This document shows, piece after piece, positions 34,646 to 44,674 of a stretch of DNA of 64,000 bases (positions are counted from its first letter, which is position 1; each line of letters begins with the position of its first letter). Location of the stretch: the NCBI RefSeq assembly GCF_000016545.1, contig NC_009437.1:2816501-2880500 (forward strand), read 5' to 3'. Source of the stretch: Caldicellulosiruptor saccharolyticus DSM 8903 (lineage in GTDB: Bacteria > Bacillota > Thermoanaerobacteria > Caldicellulosiruptorales > Caldicellulosiruptoraceae). The position numbers and the translations under genes were made by a program. Below the pieces are notes generated by a model. The model was given only the letters and a program-made list of their open reading frames with translations, had not been told where the DNA came from and did not search any database.

Positions 34646-35317
34646 TCACTCACCTCTTTTTTCTTCAGCTTTAATTGTAGCAAAATTTTTTAAAGGTGAA
34701 TAGAGCAGAATTGTCAGTACTGCCTCAACTAGCGCTACAACCAAAAGGTGTGGTATCATCATTGCAGGAATGGTCGTCTTTAAATCATACATGAAATACA
34801 AAGGCTTTCCTGCTTTTGTAAATAAAAGTGGTTGAAGGCCAAGCTCAATGGCTGTCAAAAGCGCTGCAATGTTCATTGAGAAATAAGACGAGATAAATAT
34901 TCGAACCTTCTCATTTTTGAGACCTAATTTTTCCAAAAGTTTGCTTATAAGAACCGCAGTTAAAGGTATTGCCACTGCCATGTTAAATATATTTGTCCCA
35001 AGCGCCAAAATTCCACCGTCCCTGAAAAGTAGTGCTTGAATAATCAAAACAATGCTTGAGGCAACTGTTGAAGCCATCGGTCCAAACAAAAATGTTATAA
35101 GTGGTATTCCGGTTATGTGAGCAGAGCTTCCTCCAACAACAGGGAAATTAAACATCATGACAATAAATGTAAAAGCTGATGCCACAGATAACTGAATATA
35201 GGTCTTTTCATCTGCCTGTTTTCTAAATCTGTTAAAAGCATAGCCAACTGCAACTGCTGACATTGCATAAAATGTTGCACACGTCTGAGGACTTAAATAA
35301 CCATCTGGAATATGCAA
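34646..35317 (-). CDS. cbiM: Cobalt-binding membrane subunit CbiM
   Basis: The TTG at 35317 gives an N-terminus M-H-I-P-D-G-Y-L. This is essential in the family because the amine and His2 coordinate the metal; a TTG two codons earlier has poorer spacing to AGGAGG. About seven membrane helices follow, with the GGSSAHITGIPL block near 63. CbiM is the substrate-specific subunit for Co(II) (Ni is possible). A terminator-like leader hairpin precedes it (35388-35423). Confidence 0.92.
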   Translation of the reverse strand: MHIPDGYLSPQTCATFYAMSAVAVGYAFNRFRKQADEKTYIQLSVASAFTFIVMMFNFPVVGGSSAHITGIPLITFLFGPMASTVASSIVLIIQALLFRDGGILALGTNIFNMAVAIPLTAVLISKLLEKLGLKNEKVRIFISSYFSMNIAALLTAIELGLQPLLFTKAGKPLYFMYDLKTTIPAMMIPHLLVVALVEAVLTILLYSPLKNFATIKAEEKRGE

Positions 35318-35387
35318 ATTCAATCAACCTCCTTTAAACTTGAATTTAATTTAATAAATTCAAAGATTAGCCTGCAGAAAATAATAA

Positions 35388-35423
35388 AAACCCACTTCAG
35401 GTTTTTCAACCCTTCGTGGGTTT
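35388..35423 (-). promoter_or_regulatory. Terminator-like hairpin in the cbiM leader
   Basis: On the minus strand AAACCCAC and GTGGGTTT pair, with an inner GGTT/AACC helix, and are followed by TTATTATTTT. It lies about 70 nt upstream of cbiM and beyond the GH2 end, so it may be an attenuator controlled by metal or cobalamin. I looked for cobalamin and NiCo riboswitch cores and could not recognise either. Confidence 0.55.
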
Positions 35424-35589
35424 ATTCTTATTACTTTTGCTACTCTTTAATTTTTATAGTTTTTGGTTTTTATTTTACATTTCCCTGCTTTCGTAGCAGT
35501 GAAACTTCAACTTTAATTTTATCAAGATATTTTAAAAAAGTAAAGGCAAATAACATCATAAAATTTCCTTCTCTTAAACTCAAATCCCC

Positions 35590-38022
35590 CTATATGCACT
35601 TTATAACAACCTCTGCACTCTTTAGACCTTCTGCTAAAACTCTAACTCTAATCTCTCCTTTCTCTCTAATGCTTTTTACAACTGCAAGTGCACGTCCTTT
35701 ATACAGCTTTCTTTGAGAGCTAACAAAAAGCTCGGTTGACAATGGGTCAGCCGTTCCTAATGCCATAAACCTACCTGCACCTTCAACTTCTACAGTTACT
35801 GTGTTATCTGCATATGGTACTTCTCTTTCATTCTTATCTACTGCAATAATTTTTATATAGCACAAATCACCACAAGAAGAAATGACATTTCTGTCAGGCA
35901 GCAGTTTTAAAGCAACTGGCCTATCAGTTGTCTCTATTTTATCTTTGCCAATTTCCTTGCCATTTTTATATGCCACAGCTTCAATTACACCTGGTTCATA
36001 AACTGTGTTATAAACTGCTTTGAATTGGGTATTTATTCCACATACTTTTCTACCTAAACTTCGACCATTTACAAATACTTCTACCTCATCAGCATCTGCA
36101 TAAACATGAACTGCTATAGGCATCCCTTCATAACCCGGAAATGTATAGCTGCGCTCAACTGGTTCCCACGCCCATGGTCTAAAGTACAATTTTTTCCCAA
36201 AAAGTTGTGGTGGAAGGACTACAATATAGGGCTCTTTTCTCAATCCCCAAACTATATCTCTGTAATACGATTGAGGGCGTTTATCTCCACAAATATCAAT
36301 ATCTCCACAATTTGCATAAAACCATGGAAATTTCCCACCAAATATCTTAGCTTCATTTTCGTCTGTACAAACTCTCCCTATCCCTGCCTCACCTAAATAA
36401 TCAATAGCAGTCCATACAAAATCACCAACAACATTTGGATTCTTTATAGTTTCAGTCCAGTTCCTGAACAAAGTATATGGATATGTTTCTGTGCCACATA
36501 TGATACGACCGGGATATTTTTCTAAATCATACGAATATCTATCAACCTTGTAATTATAGCCCGCAACGTCTAAAAATTCAAAGAATTTTTCTGTCACTTT
36601 ACCCCATTTATCATTACCAGCTACTGCTTCCTGTTTTAACATTCTTATTACATAATTTCCATCTTCAATTGTTGTGAGCAAACTCTCATAATCAGCTGGA
36701 ATAGCACAAAACGCAGCGGTAACCAATCTTGTTGAATCCAATTCTTTCACTTTTTGCGACAAGCGCTCGCACCATGTATAAATGCTCGAATATCCTTCTT
36801 CATCATCTACATCAATTCCAACACCCCATGTAATTTCATTACCTATGGACCACATTATAATAGACGGATGATTATAATCTCTCATAATGGTGGCTTTTAA
36901 ATCTTCTTCCCAATATTTATCAAAGAATAGATGGTAATCATAACTCACTTTGCCTGCTGTCCAGACATCAAAAAATTCTTCAATTACAAGCATACCTAAT
37001 CTATCACAGGCATCTAAAAACGCGGGAGCAAACGGATTATGGGCAAGTCTTACTGCATTGAATCCTGAGGCTTTCAAAAGCTCAACTTTTCTTTCTTCTG
37101 CCCTATCATAACTGGCACTTCCCAAAGGCCCGTTGTCATGATGGATACATCCACCTTTTAGCTTTATAACCCTACCGTTGAGCTTTAAACCTTCCTTTGG
37201 ATTTACCGAAATTGTCCGTATTCCAAAAAACGCAGAACTGCTATCTTCAATGTCTTCATCTATTTTAATTGTTGCAAGGATTTTATAAAGGTAAGGATTT
37301 TCTATATCCCAATATTTAAATGGTGATAATGTTATGATTTTACTAACTGTCTTTTCCTCATTTTCACCGAGGATAAGTTGTTCCTGACTGCTTGTTATAA
37401 GCTCACCATCGTTAGAAAAGATACTAAACTCCATAACTCCTTGAACACTTTCATTTGTACTATTTGCTACAGCTGCTCTAACTTCTAATATTGCTGTTTC
37501 ATTTTCAATAGCCTTGGTTTCAACATGCAAATGCCACGGTTTTATGTAAACTTTGCCACCTACATGAAGCCATACATGCCTGTATATGCCACAGCCTGCA
37601 TACCACCGTGAACTTGGTTTGTGAGTATTTTCCACATGCACAACAATAGTGTTCTTATCATCAAACTTAACATGTTTTGTTATGTCCACAAAGAAACTTG
37701 TATAGCCATTGAAATGTTTAGCAACAAGCCTGCCATTCACAAAAACCTCTGAGATTCCCATTATTCCTTCAAATTCAAGAATTAAGTTTTTTCCTTTCCA
37801 CTCTTCTTCTAACATTAACTCTTTTTTGTAATATAAACTGCACCCGGGAGTATATCCTTCTGAGGCACCAGAAGGATTGTTTTCGCATCTTGGTCTTTCA
37901 ATCACAGCATCATGCGGCAAATCTACAGGTCTCCACTCACACTCCAAATTCGCTACATTCAATACGCTGTACAAGGAACTTTCAGCACATTCCCATGATT
38001 TGTCTATATTGACTTTCTTCAT
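35590..38022 (-). CDS. Glycoside hydrolase family 2 protein (beta-galactosidase/beta-glucuronidase type)
   Basis: About 810 residues from the ATG at 38022; no good ribosome site is seen and in-frame starts up to 38064 exist. Domain order: GH2 sugar-binding (1-170), Ig-like (170-280), TIM barrel (280-570), then C-terminal Ig-like domains. The acid/base Glu lies in WSIGNEITWG and the nucleophile Glu in ICGTETYPYT. There is no signal peptide, so it acts on imported oligosaccharides. Its place after uxuA suggests a role in xylan side-chain or related sugar breakdown. The exact substrate cannot be read. Confidence 0.88.
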   Translation of the reverse strand: MKKVNIDKSWECAESSLYSVLNVANLECEWRPVDLPHDAVIERPRCENNPSGASEGYTPGCSLYYKKELMLEEEWKGKNLILEFEGIMGISEVFVNGRLVAKHFNGYTSFFVDITKHVKFDDKNTIVVHVENTHKPSSRWYAGCGIYRHVWLHVGGKVYIKPWHLHVETKAIENETAILEVRAAVANSTNESVQGVMEFSIFSNDGELITSSQEQLILGENEEKTVSKIITLSPFKYWDIENPYLYKILATIKIDEDIEDSSSAFFGIRTISVNPKEGLKLNGRVIKLKGGCIHHDNGPLGSASYDRAEERKVELLKASGFNAVRLAHNPFAPAFLDACDRLGMLVIEEFFDVWTAGKVSYDYHLFFDKYWEEDLKATIMRDYNHPSIIMWSIGNEITWGVGIDVDDEEGYSSIYTWCERLSQKVKELDSTRLVTAAFCAIPADYESLLTTIEDGNYVIRMLKQEAVAGNDKWGKVTEKFFEFLDVAGYNYKVDRYSYDLEKYPGRIICGTETYPYTLFRNWTETIKNPNVVGDFVWTAIDYLGEAGIGRVCTDENEAKIFGGKFPWFYANCGDIDICGDKRPQSYYRDIVWGLRKEPYIVVLPPQLFGKKLYFRPWAWEPVERSYTFPGYEGMPIAVHVYADADEVEVFVNGRSLGRKVCGINTQFKAVYNTVYEPGVIEAVAYKNGKEIGKDKIETTDRPVALKLLPDRNVISSCGDLCYIKIIAVDKNEREVPYADNTVTVEVEGAGRFMALGTADPLSTELFVSSQRKLYKGRALAVVKSIREKGEIRVRVLAEGLKSAEVVIKCI

Positions 38023-38037
38023 AACTAAAGTACAAAT

Positions 38038-38074
38038 CGTCTGAACGGCACACATATATATCACCGTTCAGACG
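38038..38074. repeat. 11-bp perfect inverted repeat upstream of GH2
   Basis: CGTCTGAACGG at 38038-38048 and CCGTTCAGACG at 38064-38074, separated by 15 AT-rich bases. It may be an operator or a stem in the GH2 leader RNA. It is immediately followed by GCTGGGG, which can pair with the loop of the next hairpin. Confidence 0.75.
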
Positions 38075-38108
38075 GCTGGGGTATTTATTTTTCCGCCCTG
38101 TAAAAGAA

Positions 38109-38144
38109 GTTGTTCCAGCCCCAGCAGGCGGTTTTTGGAACAAC
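38109..38144 (-). terminator. Hairpin downstream of uxuA, possible terminator
   Basis: GTTGTTCCA pairs with TGGAACAAC over 9 bp around an 18-nt loop, followed on the minus strand by CTTCTTTTA. The stop of uxuA is 17 nt before it. Confidence 0.55.
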
Positions 38145-38160
38145 CTCGCACACTTTTTTA

Positions 38161-39249
38161 TTAGCCTTGATATTTTGACATCTTTTCAATAGCTTCCCAT
38201 AAACCATTTAGATATGCAATGCCAAGGGCTCTGTCATAAAGCCCATAGCCAGGTCTTCCCTTTTCACCCCAAATCATCCTTCCGTGGTCAGGTCGCAAAT
38301 ACCCTTCAAATCCTATATCGTATATCGCTTTCATTATCTCAAACATATCAAACGAACCATCTGTCGACAGGTGCGACGTTTCATAAAAAGACTTCTCACC
38401 TGTAAATTTGATATTTCTCACATGCATAAAGTGAATCCTGCCCATCTTACCAAAATATCTTATCAGCTCTGGGATATTGTTTTCCTTGTTTGCTCCAAGT
38501 GAACCTGTACAGAGCGTAAGACCATTATATGGACTGTCAACAGCTTTTAAAAATCTTTCTATGTTCTCTTTATTTGTTACAACTCTCGGCAGGCCAAATA
38601 ACGACCATGGCGGGTCGTCAGGATGAATTGCCATCTTAACATCGCACTCTTCACAAACAGGGATTATGTTTTCTAAAAAGTATATTAGATTTTGAAGAAG
38701 CTTTTCTTCGTCAACATCTTTGTACAGATCAAAAAGATTTTGCAGCTGTTTTAGCCTGTAGCTCTCCCAGCCAGGAAGCGAAAATCCTCTTGAGCCACTT
38801 TCCATACTCTTTACCAACTCATCTGGCGTTAGATTCTTCAGCAACTCATGGTTGTATTCCATAACCTCTGAACCATCAGGTAGCTTTTTAGCAAGGTCTG
38901 TCCTCAGCCAATCAAATACGGGCATAAAGTTGTAACATATTACCTTTACACCTGCTTTTGCTAAGTTCCTTATGGTCTGCTTGTAGTTTTCTATATACCT
39001 ATCTCTTGTTGGAAGTCCAAGCTTTATATCTTCATGAACATTTACACTTTCTATCACCTCAAATTTGAGCCCTGCATCCTCCACCATCTTTTTTAGCTCA
39101 AATATCTTCCCCTCTGGCCATACCTCACCAACCGGAATGTCAAAAAGAGCAGTCACAACTCCATATATTCCCGGAATCTGACGAATATATTTAAGTGGAA
39201 TGTTGTCATCTTTGGGACCAAACCATCTAAATGTCATTTTAAAACCCAT
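38161..39249 (-). CDS. uxuA: Mannonate dehydratase
   Basis: 362 residues, full length. The N-terminus MKMTFRWFGPKDDNI (after a short leader MGF) and the HPDDPPWSLFGLPRV and HVRNIKFTGEKSFYE blocks are signatures of UxuA, a TIM-barrel enzyme with His/Cys metal ligands. It removes water from D-mannonate to give 2-keto-3-deoxygluconate in the glucuronate pathway. It follows uxuB by 29 nt. Confidence 0.95.
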   Translation of the reverse strand: MGFKMTFRWFGPKDDNIPLKYIRQIPGIYGVVTALFDIPVGEVWPEGKIFELKKMVEDAGLKFEVIESVNVHEDIKLGLPTRDRYIENYKQTIRNLAKAGVKVICYNFMPVFDWLRTDLAKKLPDGSEVMEYNHELLKNLTPDELVKSMESGSRGFSLPGWESYRLKQLQNLFDLYKDVDEEKLLQNLIYFLENIIPVCEECDVKMAIHPDDPPWSLFGLPRVVTNKENIERFLKAVDSPYNGLTLCTGSLGANKENNIPELIRYFGKMGRIHFMHVRNIKFTGEKSFYETSHLSTDGSFDMFEIMKAIYDIGFEGYLRPDHGRMIWGEKGRPGYGLYDRALGIAYLNGLWEAIEKMSKYQG

Positions 39250-39278
39250 CTTTACCTCTGCTCCTTTCTGTATTTTGT

Positions 39279-40904
39279 TTAATCACATTCAAGATACTTC
39301 TCAAGTGTCCTTCGCACAGCACCAACACCTTCTGTCATCTCTTCAAAATAATATATAACCTTGCTTGCAAGACCTATCTCAAAAAGATTTACTCTAAAGA
39401 GCATCTCGTTTGACAATATCGGCTTTAGCTTTTCCTCTAAGTTTTCTGCCTTCTTGCCAAGCTCAATCCCATTCATGTGTTTTTTTAGCTCCTCTAAAAG
39501 CGGGTCAGGACTTGGCTCAAAGGGCTTGCCACTGTCATCTACACACATCAAGTATCTCAACCATCCTGCTATCACAAGCGGTATGAACCTTAAACTTTTT
39601 ACATCCAAATTGGGACTTTCACTGTACGCCTTTATTGTCTCACCAAATCTAATTGGCATCTTTTGTGATGTGTCTGTAGCTATTCTTTGTGGTGCGTCCG
39701 GTATATATGGGTTTGGAAACCTTTCCTCAATTACCTCTTTAAGATATTCTTTTGGGTCAATTATCTTTGGGTCAACCACAACTGGCAAACCCTCTTCATA
39801 CCCTATCTTCTCTATAAGCTTCTTTAAACACCCGTCTTTTACCTCTTCATAGATTGTCTTGTAACCCAGCAGACATCCAAAGATAGCTAAGGCGGTGTGA
39901 AGCGGATTGAGACAAGTCTGAACCTTCATCCGCTCTGAGTTCTCGACTGTCTGCCTGTTTGTAAAATAAACTCCTGCCTTCTCAAGAGGTGGTCTGCCAT
40001 TTGGAAAGCTGTCTTCAATCACAAGATATTGAGATTTTTCTGTATTGACAAAAGGTGCTATATACGTGTTTTTGGAAGTGCAAATTATATCCATTTTCTC
40101 TAACCCGTCTTTCTCTAATAACTCCCTTATACTATCTGATGGTCTTGGAACAATCTTGTCTATCATGCTCCATGGAAAGCTAACTGATGAAGGATTGCTA
40201 AGATACTCAACAAAACCTTCTTCTACTAATTTGTTTTTTACCCACTCTTTTGCTATTTGAATGATTGAATTATAAAGCCTTTCACCGTTTTTTGAGCAAT
40301 TATCAAGGCTCACAACTGCAACTGGGTGCTTGCCATTTTTGTACCTTACATACAAAAGTGAGGTAACCTTCCCCATACTACTTTTTGGTTTTTCTGGTCC
40401 GTTTTCTATATCTTCTTTTACTTGTGGCAGATATTCACCATTTAAATCAACAATATTGTACCCTTTTTCTGTAATAGTAAATGTCACCATCTGCAAAGAT
40501 GCACTTTTAAAAATCTCACAAAGCCTTGCCCAGTCATCTTTAAAATCAGGGTCGCACTTTAGCGCCTCAGTAATACTTGCAATTATTCTTTTTTGTAGAT
40601 TTCCTTTTGCATCTGCTGTAACAACTAAGGAAAGATTGTCATATGGTTTGTAGATTCTATCAATTATCTCATAGTCAAATAGCTCTGCTGCAATAATTCC
40701 TGTCTGAACCTCGCCTCTTTCTAACAAATCCTGCTCAAGTGCTGCAATATACCCTCTGAAAATATTCCCTGCCCCAAAGTGAATCCATGTGGGATTTTCA
40801 TATGTCTTTTTTATAAAATCCTCTATATCAAATTGAGGCATCTCAATTTGAATCTTTTGCCACAAATCTTTATGTACAAGGCTTTCTCTATTTAACTTTA
40901 GCAT
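39279..40904 (-). CDS. uxuB: Fructuronate reductase / mannitol dehydrogenase family
   Basis: 541 residues from the ATG at 40904 with GAGGGG upstream. It has an N-terminal Rossmann fold (WIHFGAGNIFRGYIAAL) and the family's C-terminal helical domain (NPLHTALAIFGCLLGY, followed by a catalytic Lys region). It reduces D-fructuronate to D-mannonate using NADH. Its place between aguA and uxuA supports fructuronate rather than mannitol as substrate. Confidence 0.92.
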   Translation of the reverse strand: MLKLNRESLVHKDLWQKIQIEMPQFDIEDFIKKTYENPTWIHFGAGNIFRGYIAALEQDLLERGEVQTGIIAAELFDYEIIDRIYKPYDNLSLVVTADAKGNLQKRIIASITEALKCDPDFKDDWARLCEIFKSASLQMVTFTITEKGYNIVDLNGEYLPQVKEDIENGPEKPKSSMGKVTSLLYVRYKNGKHPVAVVSLDNCSKNGERLYNSIIQIAKEWVKNKLVEEGFVEYLSNPSSVSFPWSMIDKIVPRPSDSIRELLEKDGLEKMDIICTSKNTYIAPFVNTEKSQYLVIEDSFPNGRPPLEKAGVYFTNRQTVENSERMKVQTCLNPLHTALAIFGCLLGYKTIYEEVKDGCLKKLIEKIGYEEGLPVVVDPKIIDPKEYLKEVIEERFPNPYIPDAPQRIATDTSQKMPIRFGETIKAYSESPNLDVKSLRFIPLVIAGWLRYLMCVDDSGKPFEPSPDPLLEELKKHMNGIELGKKAENLEEKLKPILSNEMLFRVNLFEIGLASKVIYYFEEMTEGVGAVRRTLEKYLECD

Positions 40905-40946
40905 TTTTGACCCCTCGTCCTTTCTACAAAAACTCAAGTTTCTATT

Positions 40947-43037
40947 TTATGGATATATAAGTCTTCCTTTTTCATCAGGAATGCCTGTTTTTCTGTAAAA
41001 GTATGTATTGATCACATCTCGCCACTCAATTGCATGTTCTTTTTGCATCTTTAGTCGCTCAGAAACTCTATTGAAGATATCTTCATCTATCTTTCCTCTT
41101 AGCTCTTCCCACTTTTGGATAAGAACATCTACCTCTTCAGCACCTTCAAAGTGCGAATCATACATGAACTGAATAAGCGTTTTGCCTGATTTTAATCTAT
41201 AAGTGTATGGCACTCTGTGGAAAAATAGTAAAAGGTTTTCTGGACATTTTTCTATATCGTCAAAGATTTTTTGCCAATGCGGATGGTACTGCAAAGTATA
41301 TCCTGTACCCTTTGATGTCCTGTCAACCCCAATTGCTTTTGTATCTGCTCTGTGGTAGGTCCCCCACTTTGAATACTCATATCCTTCTGGATTAGGACCA
41401 TAGTGGTGACCCGGATTTACCATCCACCCCAAACCAAGAGGTGTTGTATACTTCTCGTAGATTCTATGCGAATTTAAAAGCATCCAAAGAATATTTTCTA
41501 CAACCTTTTTATCATCCCCAAATGTAAGCAAAATCCATTCTTTAGCAATATCTTCAACTGACCTATCTGGATTCCAAGCAAGTTTCCCAAACGTCCAAAG
41601 ATTTGCCTGGGCCAAATCATGGCCTGTCCAGTTTATGCTACTACCTATGTTTGACACACCAGCAAATCCACAATACTTCCATCCAAATAGACTTCCATCT
41701 ACTATTCTTTTGATATATGAACCTTTGCCTTTGCAGTAGGTGTCAAACTCTAAAATCTCTTTCCACAAGGTACCTAAATAGCAAAGATGAATCTGCTGAC
41801 CTGTATATTCCTGAGTTATTTGTAATTCTATCATTTGATTTGTCTTTTCCATACCACCAAAAAGTGGTGATACAGGCTCCCTTACCTGAAAGTCCATTGG
41901 ACCATATTTTATCTGAAGTACAACATTATCAAGAAACTCTCCATCAAGAGGTTTGAAGTTTTCATACGCAGCCTTTGCCCTGTCAGTCTTTGTGTCTCTC
42001 CAGTCCTGAAGACAGTTGTAGACAAACGCGCGCCAGATGACAACTCCACCATAGGGCAAAAGAGTTCTTGCAAGCATGTTTGCTCCATCCGCATGACTCC
42101 TGCCATATACATATGGGCCAGGATTGAACTCAGAATCAGCTTTTACTAAAAAACCACCAAAGTCAGGTATATAGCTATAAATTGTCTTGACCGTCTCTTG
42201 CCACCATTTAAATACATCAGGGTCAAGAGGGTCTGCAGTTGAAAGTCCTCCGATATAAATTGGACTTGCAAAATTTATGCTAATATACAATTTTATACCA
42301 TACAATCTGAAAGTCTCAGCAATTTCAGAAAGCTCAGGCAAATACTTTGGAGTTATCAGCCAAATTGCCTTTCCTCTGACATTGACATTGTTAATTACAA
42401 CCCCATTTATACCAATTGACGCAAGTAGCCTTGCATAGTCTCTTACACGTTTTAAAGACCTTTTTACCCTGTTGTTTGAAAAAAAGATGGAACTTCCTGC
42501 ATAACCTCTTTCAATGCTTCCATCCATATTATCCCAGTGGTTGATCACCCTCAAAGGTGCTTTTGGATTTTCTATGATATATAAACTACTTAAATTGCTT
42601 TTTACCCTCAGCCTATTGATAAGTTCGAATGTACCATAAATTATTCCACTCTCAGTTTTAGCAACAAGTAGAATAATGTTTTGCGTTTTAGTTGCAACAA
42701 CCTTTATCAAAAAGCCTTCATTGCCAATTTGCTCTTTTTCTTCTTTTTCAAGAAACTTTTCTATTACTTCATTTCCTAACTTTCCTATTAATGTACCATG
42801 ATGAAAGTCAAGATAAGAAGTAGTCTGTATATTGGGTTCTACTCCAAAAATGTTTTTAATAGCCTCTTTTAGCTCAAGGGCAGCATTTCGAAAATAGTAA
42901 TTGTTATCCAATATAAAAATGTTTGAAATGAAAGGTATAACCTTTTTCAAATACTCCTCATCTTCGCACCTTTTGTAATCAAGCCAGCACATAGTATATT
43001 GATTTTGTGGCACTCCTTTTTGTTTGACGTGTTCCAT
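40947..43037 (-). CDS. aguA: Alpha-glucuronidase, GH67
   Basis: 696 residues, the usual GH67 length, with no signal peptide. The N-terminal domain (1-140) is followed by a TIM barrel with [16 protein letters not shown] holding the likely catalytic acid Glu, and later [20 protein letters not shown] holding the base pair of acidic residues. It removes 4-O-methyl-D-glucuronate from the non-reducing end of xylo-oligosaccharides in the cytoplasm. The product enters uxuB/uxuA just downstream after isomerisation. Confidence 0.95.
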   Translation of the reverse strand: MEHVKQKGVPQNQYTMCWLDYKRCEDEEYLKKVIPFISNIFILDNNYYFRNAALELKEAIKNIFGVEPNIQTTSYLDFHHGTLIGKLGNEVIEKFLEKEEKEQIGNEGFLIKVVATKTQNIILLVAKTESGIIYGTFELINRLRVKSNLSSLYIIENPKAPLRVINHWDNMDGSIERGYAGSSIFFSNNRVKRSLKRVRDYARLLASIGINGVVINNVNVRGKAIWLITPKYLPELSEIAETFRLYGIKLYISINFASPIYIGGLSTADPLDPDVFKWWQETVKTIYSYIPDFGGFLVKADSEFNPGPYVYGRSHADGANMLARTLLPYGGVVIWRAFVYNCLQDWRDTKTDRAKAAYENFKPLDGEFLDNVVLQIKYGPMDFQVREPVSPLFGGMEKTNQMIELQITQEYTGQQIHLCYLGTLWKEILEFDTYCKGKGSYIKRIVDGSLFGWKYCGFAGVSNIGSSINWTGHDLAQANLWTFGKLAWNPDRSVEDIAKEWILLTFGDDKKVVENILWMLLNSHRIYEKYTTPLGLGWMVNPGHHYGPNPEGYEYSKWGTYHRADTKAIGVDRTSKGTGYTLQYHPHWQKIFDDIEKCPENLLLFFHRVPYTYRLKSGKTLIQFMYDSHFEGAEEVDVLIQKWEELRGKIDEDIFNRVSERLKMQKEHAIEWRDVINTYFYRKTGIPDEKGRLIYP

Positions 43038-43122
43038 AAGTCTACACTCCTTCTTAAATGAAAATCATTATTCTATCTGAAACCGATTTCTATTTAACTT
43101 AAATCTGAAAAGTTTTTTACAT

Positions 43123-44655
43123 TTAATAATTAGTTTCGCCTATTATTGAACTCCTATATTTAGATGGGCTTTTACCTACATACTCTTCAAATTTTAACGC
43201 AAAATAATCAGTGTCATTATAACCCACTTCTTTTGCAATTTCATAAATTTTTTTATCGGTCTTGAGCAAAAGTTTTTTAGCCTGTTCGATTCTTAATATG
43301 TGCAAATACTTATTAAATGGCATATTAAAGTGCTTTTTAAACATCCTGCCCAAGTAAATTGGATTGATATAAAACTGCTGAGCAATGCTTTTTATAGTGA
43401 TATCTTTATTGTAGTTTTCCTTTATGAACAGCTCAATCTTCTTCATAAAGCTTGAACTGTTGAACTTTGTAGCTTCAGTAACGTACTCTGCTATTTGAAG
43501 TAATATCTCCATTACCTTTTCAATAAATTTGCTCTTTTGGAGATTGCTCCTATAGATAAACTTAAGACTGTCTGCCTCAAAAAGTTGATACACTTCAAAA
43601 TAATCTATAACCTCGAGTAACGTAAGAAGTATGTAGCCTTTAATTATCTCAGGAGAAATCTTTTTGTTGTGGCACTCATCAAAAAATTGAGAAAGTTTGT
43701 ATCTAATTTCTTCGCATTTTCGCTCTTCAATCAATTTAATAAGTTCACTGCCCAACTTCTTATCCTCAATGTACATTTCAAAATCCTCTATTTGAGCAGC
43801 TTCAATCACTCCAGTTTTCTCATAAAATTGGGCAAAGCTGAGTTTTTTAAGAAGCTGTTTGTAAAAACTATGTATATTCTTGAAATTTTTGATTTCATCA
43901 AACACTATGGATTGCAAGTTCAATCTTCTTGTTATGTATTCATAAACTTGTTTTATCACCTGACCCCTTCTACTCTTCTGCTCAGCCTCAATGATAAGTA
44001 TTATGTTAAAAAAGCTGTCCCAGTAACATCTAAAGTCAATCCCTTTGCTTGCAAACTTTGCGTTAACTTCTCTTTCAATCTCCAACAAATTCTCACAAAT
44101 AGTCAAGTCATCTTCATATTGCAGATCTTCTTTTTTGCCAATTCCCATCCATGTTGCAGTACCATCCATGCCAAGTTGTTCTATAGTGGACACCTCATTA
44201 AATTCTACTACCCTCATGAACTTTGAGTTTCTTTTCAGGTATTCAAATAGGTTTTTTCGTCTGTGATACTCTCTTTCGTTGAGGATTCTTGTTTTAATTC
44301 TTTCCAATGTCTGAATGAGCTCTGCCTCATCTATAGGTTTTAATAAATAGTCATTGACACCATATCTTATAGCTGCTTTTGCAAACTCAAATTCATTGTA
44401 CCCACTGATAATAACCACAGCCGGACGGTTTTCAAATTCCTCTGAAATTCTTCTTATCAGCTCAATTCCGTCCATAACGGGCATCTTTATATCTGTAATC
44501 ACCACATCAATATGCTCTTTTTTCAAAATCTCAAGCGCTTCTTGACCATTACTAGCTTCCCTATATATCACAAATCCACGTCCATTCCAGTCTACAAGCT
44601 TTATAATACCCTTTCTCATATAGACTTCATCTTCAACTAAAAGAACTTTAAGCAT
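43123..44655 (-). CDS. YesN-type response regulator with AraC DNA-binding domain
   Basis: 510 residues from the ATG at 44655 (MLKVLLVEDEVYMRKG), with GAGGGTG upstream. The receiver (1-120) has the phospho-acceptor Asp in DVVITDIKMPVMDG and a Lys in DYLLKPID. A long linker (130-400) is followed by two AraC helix-turn-helix motifs (IKSIAQQFYINPIYLGRMFKK and IYEIAKEVGYNDTDYFALKF). It probably activates the aldouronate transport and cleavage genes on both sides. Confidence 0.92.
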   Translation of the reverse strand: MLKVLLVEDEVYMRKGIIKLVDWNGRGFVIYREASNGQEALEILKKEHIDVVITDIKMPVMDGIELIRRISEEFENRPAVVIISGYNEFEFAKAAIRYGVNDYLLKPIDEAELIQTLERIKTRILNEREYHRRKNLFEYLKRNSKFMRVVEFNEVSTIEQLGMDGTATWMGIGKKEDLQYEDDLTICENLLEIEREVNAKFASKGIDFRCYWDSFFNIILIIEAEQKSRRGQVIKQVYEYITRRLNLQSIVFDEIKNFKNIHSFYKQLLKKLSFAQFYEKTGVIEAAQIEDFEMYIEDKKLGSELIKLIEERKCEEIRYKLSQFFDECHNKKISPEIIKGYILLTLLEVIDYFEVYQLFEADSLKFIYRSNLQKSKFIEKVMEILLQIAEYVTEATKFNSSSFMKKIELFIKENYNKDITIKSIAQQFYINPIYLGRMFKKHFNMPFNKYLHILRIEQAKKLLLKTDKKIYEIAKEVGYNDTDYFALKFEEYVGKSPSKYRSSIIGETNY

Positions 44656-44674
44656 TTTTAACACCCTCAATTTT

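Noticed and set aside
35324-35589. Cobalamin or NiCo riboswitch before cbiM
   Set aside because: I could not find the conserved core sequences of either class; only a terminator-like hairpin is supported.
38023-38064. N-terminal extension of the GH2 protein through the inverted repeat
   Set aside because: The extra residues do not resemble GH2 proteins and there is no ribosome site; the repeat is better explained as regulatory.
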